A DNA stretch of 64,000 nucleotides from Leptidea sinapis (Eukaryota > Arthropoda > Insecta > Lepidoptera > Pieridae): NCBI RefSeq assembly GCF_905404315.1, contig NC_066309.1:3658001-3722000 (forward strand), given 5' to 3'. Each line of letters opens with the position of its first letter. The stretch's first letter is position 1. Shown here one piece after another: positions 45,128-54,311 of the stretch. The notes below the pieces were generated by a model. The model was not told the origin of the DNA. It worked only from the letters and a program-made list of their open reading frames with translations, and searched no databases. A program made the translations under genes and the position numbers.

Positions 45128-45705
45128 TATGTATATAAATAAAACTATCATATAAGTAGATAGATATAGTTTTTACATGTAAATTTTACGGAAATAATTA
45201 TGAAAGTAGTAGGGATAGTAGTAATAAAAATATATATTGAGTCAATCCATTTGATAGATCAATAATGGGGTGCGGTAATAAAATAAACTCCCCCCCTCCT
45301 CCTATTCGCGTCGTCTGCGGTCGTGGCGATTAGTAATGAGACGTACCTACACAAAATCAGTTGGATGCGTTCGGAGTTCGCAAGCAACAACACTATCAAA
45401 TTAGTAATTTTTAATATAGGAAGTTTTTGTGACAACCCTTGCATATTATATATAGACAACGTTGTTAGTATTAAGCGGCAGAAGAAAGGATTAGCCCCAC
45501 TTTTTGTACCGTTTGTTGGATGATAATTTCGAACTATATTTGAAGTTTAATTTTATTATTAATTTTTTGTCGAGACGCTAATATTTTTTGTCAGTGATAT
45601 CATTATTTCTGTGTCGAATTTACAAATTAAAAACGGCAATTTCATACCTTAGTTTTAGTTACCTTTATTTTATTTTCAATGGTACTAATATATATTTCTT
45701 TATAG

Positions 45706-45909
45706 GCTATGTACCGCCGTATCGTTGAGGCCCAAAAAGGCAGAAAATCCAACGTGGACCCAGAAATAACTCTGCAGTTTTTGAAATCGGCTATTTACTA
45801 TTTCCTCACTGATCCGGAGAACCATCAGGGGCATTTGAACGCAATCGAGAATATTCTCGGTTTCACGGACGCCGAAAAGCAAAATATACGAAAAGCGAGA
45901 CCTGTTTAG
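45706..45909 (+). CDS. qtc: quick-to-court-like protein, exon 4 (GRIP domain) and stop
   Basis: Acceptor CTTTATAG|GCT; phase 0 joins ENVR to AMYRRIVEAQKGRK. It encodes the last 67 residues: DPEITLQFLKSAIYYFLTD, then NHQGHLNAIENILGFTDAEK, ending in TAG at 45907-45909. This has the layout of a GRIP domain (hydrophobic FLKxxxxxFL helix, conserved H/L/I pattern, then ILxFTxxEK), which in golgins binds Arl1-GTP on the trans-Golgi. The first-helix Tyr of many GRIP domains appears here as Phe in LQFLK, with Tyr-Tyr shortly after. The assembled protein is 529 residues. Conservation of this tail is the best support that all four exons are one gene. Confidence 0.85.
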   Translation, partial: AMYRRIVEAQKGRKSNVDPEITLQFLKSAIYYFLTDPENHQGHLNAIENILGFTDAEKQNIRKARPV

Positions 45910-46690
45910 ACTGCAAGTGTGATATATTATTTATTAGTGTAGGTACAAGGTTAACGAAACATGTTTCTCGTTCAAACAATATTATCTGTAGAAATGTACT
46001 GGTAACATATTTATAAGTTTAAAGGCACAGACATTTTAGGGGATACAGATTCGTCCGAAGGAAACTACAATAATTATTTTTTTTATTTGTAGAATAAGCT
46101 TAAATATTCATAAATGTTACATACACAAAGTTAATATTTATCAGATGGGATAATAATAGTACAGAACTTATTTATTTATATTTAGGGTAAGTAGTATTTG
46201 CTATTTTCTCATAATTTCAATCGTGCCGTTAAATATCCCATATTAAAACTTTTTTGTATTATTTTTTTTTTAATCGGGTTGATATCGTAATATGTACCTA
46301 CCATGCCTATAAATACCGACATACCTAATCTATGAATTTTCGCCGTTATATTTGGTTTCGCTGAATTTACTTGAATATGGAAAGCCAATAATGAAAAACT
46401 TAAAAGTAATGAAGACTTTTTTATTCAATACTGAAATTCTTATCAGCCAACCATAAATCATAATTATATAAATTCGATGGATCTTAAGAAAAGCAGTTCA
46501 TTCAAGCAGCAATTCGCTAAAATTTCACTGTCCAAAATTATGTTTATTTGCATTACTTTTTAGTATCTCAATATTTTTTAATTATTGTTGTCCAATATTA
46601 TCAGTCTGCTTTTGATTAAATATTTTACACCAAGGTATACATACCCAGCGCAGTATTAACTATTAATATAAAAAGGAAAGACGAAATAAA
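45910..46690 (+). other. Probable 3' UTR of quick-to-court
   Basis: AT-rich sequence after the stop with a perfect AATAAA at 46685-46690. A longer UTR ending at the AATAAA at 49130-49135, followed by a GT-rich stretch, is also possible. Confidence 0.4.
46685..46690 (+). promoter_or_regulatory. Candidate poly(A) signal AATAAA
   Basis: Perfect hexamer 776 bp after the quick-to-court stop. Usage not testable here. Confidence 0.3.
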
Positions 46691-47164
46691 GAGTAAGTAC
46701 ATAATTAAAATAAAATCTAAAGATAAATTGCTTATGTTTTAAAGTTGGCCAATATCTGAAAGGTTTTTTTTTAAATAGAAAATGTTGTTTATGGTAATTG
46801 TAAAGTAAGCATCACGCCCTTTCCCGAGGGATTTTGAGGGTAGGAAGCTTGATTGAGTTATTTGGATTTTCATTTTATTTTTCTAAACATCCAGATGACC
46901 GGAGAGCGTTTTAGGCAGTTAGGTATTAAACATATCGTTACCTGTATTAACTGCAACTTACTGTCACGGCTTTGAATGTTAACACGTATAGATTTTTCAC
47001 GATCCAAGGATTTTGTCATTCTTTCAAATCATTTTATTTTTTGTACATTAAGCTTCCACCATTGTTCACAAGCTTCAAGTATTTGTTAAGACACTCCTTT
47101 TGTCTTACCGGTATATCCCAACCGTTCACAAATGTTGGTATGTTTGTTCAACTTTAGTTGTGGA

Positions 47165-47255
47165 TCCGTCTACTGCAGGATCTACTTTACAGTTGAAAGC
47201 CTGCTAGAACCCAATAATGGACTTAAAGAAATCGACTTGAGATGTCGCTGATAAT
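47165..47255 (-). mobile_element. Left block of the tRNA-like SINE, without the tRNA module
   Basis: GCAGGATCTACTTTACAGTT and GAAATCGACTTGAGATGTCG in reverse match the block that precedes the tRNA-like part at 35022-35245. Confidence 0.6.
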
Positions 47256-49129
47256 GAACTTTAACAATTTGTTATAAATATATTTAATACCAAGATTTTT
47301 GAATGGTATAGGTGTGGGACAGTTGTGTAGCGGATACAATAGTTTTGAAGTTGTTATCTCTATCTCTAGAGGTGTGGCTTTAAATGCGTCCATAAATTGT
47401 AGTACAAGTAGCATTTTTCTTTTAAAATTTCCTCGACAATTCAACGTTATTTCAAACGTCTGGCTCATAAGCCGACTGAAGTTATTAGCGAGTAGTTATT
47501 GGTAGATATATCGATCTACCCTCTTTTTCACTCTTTTCTGTGTCGAACTTTATTCGTTTCTTTTTCAAACGCAATTCGGTCACGGGGTAACTGGCATTGT
47601 AATTCTTCGATTCCTGCACATTCTCAGAACAGGATTCCAGACTTATCGGTTGAAATTCCCGTGTTTGGTAATCGCAATGGCCTCCCATACTTATCTTGGT
47701 ATGTAGTGTCGCTCATTTGGGATTACTAAGAAGGATATGTAAATGGATACAGTAATTTGAGGGTGATGAAGAATCGGTAGAAATGACATTATTCAAGATT
47801 AGTTCATTGATAGGATTGAAATACCTGCAACCGACTACTCACTAGTATCTAGTCACCTATATGAACCCAAGACGTTTGAAATGTAGGAGAAAACTATAAC
47901 TTTTAAAGCTATCATGGTTTGAACGCATAACAGTTCTTAACGGGATATTTGCCAAGGGTTTTCGGAGTTTCCTCTATAATTGAACATTACTGCTAACATC
48001 TTGCTTACAAGTGACTGAAGTCAATTAGCGCAAATATCGATCTACCCACTTCTTCACTTTAGTAGTACGTCAAACTGGTATAAATATTCCGTTAAAACCG
48101 CTAAATCAAAGCTAGAGTGACATTAGATAATATTTCTATACATTCGGTCAGCGCCGAATGTGGGTCCCATTCACGTTAGATTCTAGTTCTATTGACTTAC
48201 CTTTAGAATGCTCTGATTTTGATTTATGTTGCATGCTAATAAATTATCGTTCTACCCGCAATGCACGCATGGGGTAAACTGTCTTATTTGTGATCTAAGT
48301 ATTTTTAGTTATCCGAAAATTTACAATAAACTGGGTTTTATTACATGATATTTTCGGCTCGTTTTGAAAATTTTTTTTTCTTATTGTGATTTTATTTAAT
48401 ATTAGGCGCCAAAGAAAACATTCCTATTGTATTACTAATACATATTTGTTGTGTGCAATTTAGTTTATTAAGGATACAGCTTATTTACATGACATTATTG
48501 TGTTGTTATATTTTTTTCTGTTTCCTTTTTTAGTTATTTGTTTTATTTAAAAATGTTTATTTCAAACGTCATCTGAGCTATTGCTTACGAACTTGGTAGC
48601 TTAGGAGATAAATTTTAAACGATAGTAATTTAGGTAGCTCGTGAGATTGAGTTAAGCCGTCCACCGTTGGAATTTATTTTCTTAGTTACTGAAGCACTTA
48701 TTTTTGTGATCATTGTCTTCTTGCCAATGAGATGCGTCTGTGATTAGTTTCGCATAATATTTTTATTATTTCAATCTTTGTCGCGTAGTTGATCTACTTA
48801 ATTAAAGATAATTGTGAAGATTGTGAACTCAACAGTTTGGTTTACCTAGACAGCACTAGTTCTGCAATTATAGTTATCTATTATTTATTTATTTTGGACT
48901 ATGTACTTAAACATCACATTTAAATCGCAACTGTTTTCTAGGTTTAGCAAATAGTTGAGTCGGTCGGTCGATTGATTGATTTTGCATCTCGCATAATATG
49001 TTGTAAGAAATAAATATCTATACTGTACCTAATTAATTAATAGTAGGTATCAAGGTGTTTTACTAATTCACAGCTGGTGAATTATCGAATTATTTCATGA
49101 CAATTATTGTGACAGCTTTGTTTTGTTTC

Positions 49130-49135
49130 AATAAA
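49130..49135 (+). promoter_or_regulatory. Alternative poly(A) signal AATAAA
   Basis: Hexamer followed within 25 bp by GAAGTGTTTTATTT, a GT/T-rich downstream element of good form. Confidence 0.3.
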
Positions 49136-49934
49136 CGGTTATCAAGTTGAGAAGTGTTTTATTTCCTTCGCTTTTGTTAAAAAAAAAAACTTTTAAATTG
49201 GTATTCGAACATTAAATGAAAGCTGAAGAAATGTGATGCCATAATATCACAGGGAAATCGAATTTTTAGCACGTTTTTAGGCTCCTTTTCACTGGTTTCG
49301 TTATAGCATTATTATTATGAAGAATTGATTGGCTAAGCGCCCTCTTGCGGTAACTTTATAGTTAAATGCATAATATAGTTGTTGGTGTGATCAGTTCACA
49401 GACAATTAACCTAAAGATGACGTGCTACTGGGGATATGCTTTAGCAAAGGGTTGGCAGTGACGCTGCATAACACCCGGTACTTCACCTTAACGTTTCTCA
49501 GTCCGCCGCCGAGTCACAGTGATAACATTGTCCGTGTAACCATTATAATGCCCTATTGTTCAGTACAATGACTAGTCTCACGAAAGACGGCATAACATTT
49601 CACAGGTAATTCATTAATCTTTAAAATAATAAATTTTGTACCCAAAAATAAAATCAAACAATCGCTTTTTTATTAGTTTCGCTAGGCTGGTGAAAGTTGA
49701 TTTGCTTTAGAGCCATCTTGTGAAGATTTCCGACTTCCCAGAGTAGTGATACATACTTAGGTATAAACTATCTAATATACAGCTTCCAAATTGATCCATC
49801 AAGCAATTGATCAATCTAGCTATTTTTGCTACTCAGTTTGCGAATACTTGAAAACTGTTGAAGACCTTTTTTCAGTGACATTTCGAGGTTCAGGTTGACA
49901 TTAACAGCCACTTGAAGGTTGAAAATAATCTTCT

Positions 49935-50430
49935 AATCTAGTATGAGGTGAACCGATGAATAGGCAAGAAGAGTTAGTACGGTTAGTAATAAACACCCAT
50001 AATATTAACTACCTTGTTAGTATCTAATCTAAGTTTAAGGGAGAAATGTGTGAATGTAAGTTCGTATATAATGCAATGTAAATTAGGCAATAGAAAAAAA
50101 TATGTTCAAGAGTACCTTCCTCAAGGCCACATTCACATATAGAATGGTCCCTTACTCGGATATTGGCCAAAAATACTGGGGAACAGACAAATCATAAGCG
50201 AAGTCTTATGATGACAGAAGTGAAAAGTTTATTTTGAGGAAAGAACCAGGGCTTAGAGGGGATAAAGGGTTGGATAGAACCATAGAATAGTAATAATAGC
50301 TATATCAACCGATCATTTCCTTTTAAATCAGCTCTTTATATACTTCAATCAGCTAAATTAAAATAAAAAATTTCTCCACCCTGACGCTGGCCGAATTGTC
50401 GACACTCAAGTCGACAGAGCCAGTTAATAT
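49935..50430. mobile_element. I-type LINE 3' end with 5' inversion
   Basis: About 49950-50285 is the reverse of about 60290-60810 of the element at 57773 (CAAGAAGAGTTAGTACGGTT, TCAAGGCCACATTCACATAT, TAAAGGGTTGGATAGAACCA), with an internal gap. From about 50290 the orientation flips and matches 60838-60975 directly (TATATCAACC then ATCATTTCCTTTTAAATCAG, CTGACGCTGGCCGAATTGTC). This is the layout left by twin-primed reverse transcription. Confidence 0.8.
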
Positions 50431-51102
50431 ATATAAAAAAATAGTATGAGGTGTTCTTCTCAACTCACCACACTTTATACAGTGCACTAACAAAGGCTAA
50501 ATTAATTTCAAAACATCTTGCAATTCTAGCAACTATTCCTCCATTATTGTTGAATGAAAAGCAGTTTTTTAAGAATTGTATATACTTTTATTACTTTAAA
50601 ACTTACAAAGTAAACATGGTTTTAAAGCTAGCACAGACTTAAATAACTTCTTCATTACACATTTTTTATCATATATCTATAAAGGTGTTTGTCACAAAAA
50701 TATCAATATTTGATAGCCTCCACTAATAATTATAAGAGGTACATCACAACCTTATCTATTGTACAATAAATGCATAAAAAACCATCAATACATTTCAAAA
50801 ATATCTTCATACCATGAGTACGATTGTACACCTAAAACTTAATTTCAGTCATTGTAAAATATTTCTTACTGCCAATGTAAATATGGCACAATAAAATTAT
50901 TTATAAAATGATTATGTTCATTTAAGGTTTATTATTGTCGGACACTATTTCTAGTAGTAGAGATTCGAATCAGTCTTTATTTAGATTTAATTGAAAATAG
51001 TTCATATCGGTAGCTAGTAATAAATACTTGTTCGCAATCACAGTTAGTGGTAATGTCTTAAATGTATATTATTTGTACTTAAATCACAAATTCAGCAAAC
51101 CT
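50431..51102 (-). other. Probable 3' UTR of smoothened
   Basis: Downstream (on the - strand) of the stop at 51103. AATAAA on the - strand occurs at 50976-50981 and 50928-50933. No further coding exon recognised. Confidence 0.35.
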
Positions 51103-51493
51103 TCAATCAAAACTGAACTTAACTTCCTCGCGCGAGGGGTCGTTATTGCCCGCAACAGCTTGTAGCCAATACCGGCTAATCTGGCTCTCAATGGACGGCG
51201 TGCTCTCTTTCCTCGAGGCGCGGGCCTTGCGTTTGGCCTTGCCGTGTTTGGTGCGGCGTCGGCCAACTTTGGTCTTCATCTCGGCGATCTTGACGGACAG
51301 TTGGCTGTCGAGAGAGTTCCGGCGGGACTCGACGGACACGTGGCGCAGGCTGATGCTGATCTGCGAGTCCTGGGAGTTGCGTCTGTCGGGCGTGGAGCTG
51401 AGCGAGTGGTGCGTGTGTGCGGGCAGCACCAGGGCGTCGCGGCGCCGCACGAAGCGGGGCAGGTTGGCCGCCCACGACGACGATAGTTCACCA
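51103..51493 (-). CDS. smo: Smoothened, last visible exon (C-terminal tail)
   Basis: Acceptor TATTTTCCAG at 51494; one base completes the codon split from the previous exon. 130 residues to the stop. It opens SGELSSSWAANLPRFVRRRD, matching the tail segment of Smoothened that in vertebrates reads SSAWAQHVTKMVARRG. A regulatory block follows: RRNSQDSQISISLRHVSVES, then RRNSLDSQLSVKIAEM, with two RRNS and one RHVS PKA-type sites next to serines that could be CK1 sites. In flies such clusters control Smo surface accumulation downstream of Hedgehog. A basic KHGKAKRKARASRK stretch and SIESQISR follow. The tail is much shorter than in Drosophila, and GTATTG after ESQISR (about 51172) could be a donor, so the last ~20 residues may be intron read-through. 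GC-rich relative to the flanks. Confidence 0.9.
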
Positions 51494-52589
51494 CTGGAAA
51501 ATATTACTATATATATAAATATAAAACTTACATCATTAATATATCTTAGATCAGTCAGGTCAAAGATACGGCCTGTTGGACGTATCAATAAGGCCCGCGA
51601 TTGCAATGTATGGATATCGCAGGACTGACGAATAAACATCTCCAATCAATTCTTAAAATAACTACTACGAATATGGTACCTGACATCAATGAGCTTTTTT
51701 GAAAACAAGAGAAGTCAGATATATCTGGATCCTCAAGCTCAACATAATTACCCTCTTTTATAATTTCGATATGATTTTTAACAACCGTATATTATATACT
51801 AGATATAATTTGATAAATAAATGTTATAATAATTCAGTTCATCTTTTATTTTTCAATCTACCCCCCTACGAATTATATATTTAATATATGGCCCTCTGCA
51901 AAATTGGGATTGACACCTCTGATAGACCATTACAGCTGTGAAAAAGTCGAAAAAAATTTAGTTTAGAGTTCACCTCTACTTTAACACAATGCACGCAGAC
52001 TAACACAAAATGTCATACAAATCGTGAGTGTAAGAGACGTAGCCTGTCACGCACACTAAAGTATTAAAGCTGACCTGTTTTTATCGATTGTCTAACAGCA
52101 AGAGACTATCTAGACATATAAATTATCTAAGATATGAACCTAGAACCAGTAGTGATGAAAGTAGATTATATACATAAGGACAAATGGGCAAAAGCATAGG
52201 TCAAGAGATGTGATGCCAGTGTTTGAAGTCAGAAGATGATCTATGCTTGAAGTCCTTCCCATAAGTCTATCAGCTAGCAAATAAGTCCACAAGAGGCACT
52301 TAGTTATGGTTATATGTTGTCAAATTTCTTATTTCAATGTGATGTCTGATAGTGTTCCATTAAGCACACACCCCTAATATTTGCAGTAAAATATGCACAC
52401 ATATCTATGCAACGCTGAAGAAATAAGCCAATTAGAGATAGATTAGTCGTCAATGATTCATGTTGCCCTTGATATGGCCATTTGGCTTATGTTATGGAAG
52501 GAGCTAGTGTTGGGGAACCCTCATCCAGAGATGTGTGTTATCGTCTTCTTAAAGTTGAACTGAATCAAATCTTTTCAGCTTAACCTACT

Positions 52590-52860
52590 AACCAGATAGA
52601 TAAGTCAATTTCCTAATTGCAATTATTGGGGTTCATTATTTTGTTAGATTATCGACTGTAAAGTAGATCCTGTAAATGGAGCTACAACCTGAGAGTTGAA
52701 CAAGACATACAAAGATTTACGAACCATACGTCATTCGAAAAGTGGCTTAGTTGGTAAGAGCACTCGAGCAAAGTCTAAGAAGTTTCGGGTTCAAGTCCTG
52801 TATCTTTCATAAAGTTTTGTTAGAAATTTAATTTGTATAATTACACCTAGGAGTAAGGGA
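52590..52860 (+). mobile_element. tRNA-like SINE, long form, eroded
   Basis: Left block GACTGTAAAGTAGATCCTGT and CTACAACCTGAGAGTTGAAC, then a degraded module (GGCTTAGTTGGTAAGAGCAC, GGGTTCAAGTCC) and tail TTCATAAAGTTTTGTTAG. Confidence 0.65.
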
Positions 52861-52919
52861 TATCACTTTAAAAATAACAAATTGTTTGGATTCAAGTGGT
52901 AAGCGGGTTAGTGCATCTT

Positions 52920-53225
52920 AACAGTGGAAGCTCCTTTGCACAGGATGCCGGCTAGATGGGTATCACAATGGTGCCTATTTCTGTCGTGAAGCAGTCATGT
53001 GTAAACATTACTGTGTTTTGATGAAGCGCGCCGTAGCTAGTGAAATTACTGGGCAAATGAGACTTAACATCTTATGTCTCACGGTGACAAGCGCAATTGT
53101 AATGCCGCTCAGAATTTTTGGGTTTTTCAAGAATCCTGAGAGGCTCTTCATTGTAACGGGTGTAACAGGCAAGACATATCAATGACCATCAGCTGACCGT
53201 CCTGCTCGTCTCGTCCCCTATTATC
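52920..53225 (+). repeat. Short interspersed repeat, family A
   Basis: CAGTGGAAGCTCCTTTGCAC at the left, CGTCCTGCTCGTCTCGTCCC at the right, 20 bp from a smoothened splice donor. Confidence 0.8.
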
Positions 53226-53245
53226 TATAATGGACGGCCGGTCAC

Positions 53246-53449
53246 CTCTCGTGCTTGCAGTCGTCCACACAGTCCCCGGGCGAGGTGTGCTCCAGACACA
53301 GCCCCACGGGGTCGGCCCGTGACCCTCCCAGCGAGATGGACAGTCTCCCGCGCGTGAGGAACTCGTTCCGGCGGCGGTAGGCGCGCGCTATCAGCTCGTG
53401 CTTGCGAGCGCGCCGACGCATCTCGGCTTCCACGGAGCACCCGCACTTC
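53246..53449 (-). CDS. smo: Smoothened, proximal C-tail exon
   Basis: 204 bp between acceptor GGTGTTTCAG and donor GTGACC (GT at 53245-53244). The incoming AA plus the first G makes Lys; two bases (AG) pass to the next exon. It encodes KKCGCSVEAEMRRRARKHEL, then IARAYRRRNEFLTRGRLSIS and LEHTSPGDCVDDCKHE. The ARKHELIARAYRRRNEFL stretch aligns with the vertebrate SMO segment following helix 7 (KKSKMIAKAFSKRHELL), the basic membrane-proximal tail; the arginine-rich composition fits the autoinhibitory basic clusters described in flies. Marked GC-rich codon use compared with the AT-rich introns. A family A repeat ends within about 20 bp of the donor. Confidence 0.9.
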
Positions 53450-53599
53450 CTGAAACACCATCACAATTTATTACAAACCATGATACTTAAAAACAATTGG
53501 TTGAGAGTGGTACCTACAGACTAATGTTTATTTTAAGTTATATTATTGAACTAAAGCTTTTTAATGAGTATAAATGATGTATAAATATAATAATTCCAA

Positions 53600-53870
53600 T
53601 ATTGTCATCATCATCAGCCAGAAGACGTCCACTGCTGAAGAAAAGCCTCCCCAAAAGATCTCCATGACGATCGGTCCTGCGTTGCCCTCATCCAATGTAT
53701 TCCGGCGATCTTGACCAGATCGTCAGTCTATCTTGCCTACCAACACTGCGACTCCCAGTAAGTGGTCGCCATTCGAGGACTTTACTGCCCACGGCCATCG
53801 GCCCGTCGAGCTATGTGCCCTGCCCACTGCCACTTCAATTTCGCAATCGTTTGTGCTATGTACGATGACC
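53600..53870 (-). pseudogene. LINE 3' relic, RTE-like
   Basis: Reverse copy of the 33290-33560 family: ATCATCATCAGCCAGAAGAC, CGGCGATCTTGACCAGATCG and CATGTGCCCTG-like text. In a smoothened intron, directly followed by a tRNA-like SINE. Confidence 0.6.
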
Positions 53871-53874
53871 TGTA

Positions 53875-54080
53875 TAGCCGAGTGGTTAGCGATCCTACCT
53901 ACTAAGCTAGAGGTCCCGGGTTCGAATCCTGGTAGGTGCAGGTGGTTCTCCTGGGGATCTCCTTGTTTCTGATTCAATCTCGCAGGGAAACTGCAACCAT
54001 AGCGCTCTCCATTGCTCTCTGAGCGACAATAGACTTGAAATTGACTGTTATAGAGCTTAGGGTCTTGTAAAGAAAAAATG
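53875..54080 (+). mobile_element. tRNA-derived SINE (box A and box B intact)
   Basis: TAGCCGAGTGGTTAGCGATC contains a good box A, and GTCCCGGGTTCGAATCCTGG a good box B, 30-40 bp apart as in tRNAs. TAGGTGCAGG follows, and a non-tRNA body (AGTCTGTTTCTGATTCAATC-like, GCGCTCTCCATTGCTCTCTG) runs to an A-rich end near 54080. It ends only about 58 bp from the smoothened donor at 54137. Confidence 0.65.
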
Positions 54081-54137
54081 CGACGAAGGTTGTAAATCAA
54101 AAGCCGTCAAACAACAGCCAAGATGTAAAGTACTCAC

Positions 54138-54311
54138 TTGGCCATATATCGCCTCCAGGCTGCAAGAGCGGCCGGTGTCCAGGTCCAAGAAGCCATGAGC
54201 GCGCCGGCCGCGAAGCAGCACAGCAGCCGAAGCTGCAGCACCGACACCGAGGGTCGAGAACCTGGCGTACACTCGCGGCCGTCCACCTCGTGTGCGCTGG
54301 CGAGCCGGCAT
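54138..54311 (-). CDS. smo: Smoothened exon: extracellular loop 3 and helix 7
   Basis: 174 bp; acceptor CCTCGTGTTAG and donor GTGAGT (GT at 54137-54136). The correct frame is the one that joins both neighbours: CRLASAHEVDGRECTPGSRP, then SVSVLQLRLLCCFAAGALMA, then SWTWTPAALAAWRRYMA. The EC...RPS part of the third extracellular loop and the WTWT motif closing helix 7 are diagnostic of Smoothened (vertebrate MSTWVWTKATLLIWRR). The exon also carries two long alternative frames that mean nothing. Loop and helix face the ligand/sterol side of the seven-helix bundle in the plasma membrane. Confidence 0.93.

Larger units (their letters stand above)
46691..49934. other. Intergenic region between the convergent genes
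   Basis: No coding region. A SINE left block lies at 47165-47255. A diverged direct duplication (GACTGAAGTTATTAGCGAG near 47475 and GACTGAAGTCAATTAGCGCA near 48010; both followed by ATATCGATCTACCC) suggests an old tandem or repeated element. Confidence 0.4.
51494..53245 (-). other. smoothened intron with SINE and family A copies
   Basis: Contains the SINE at 52590-52860 and the family A copy at 52920-53225; the rest is unrecognised AT-rich sequence. Confidence 0.6.

Noticed and set aside
51146..51628. 160-codon + strand frame
   Set aside because: Antisense shadow of the GC-rich smoothened tail exon.
53876..53950. Functional tRNA gene with box A and B
   Set aside because: The acceptor and anticodon stems do not pair well and it is fused to a SINE body.
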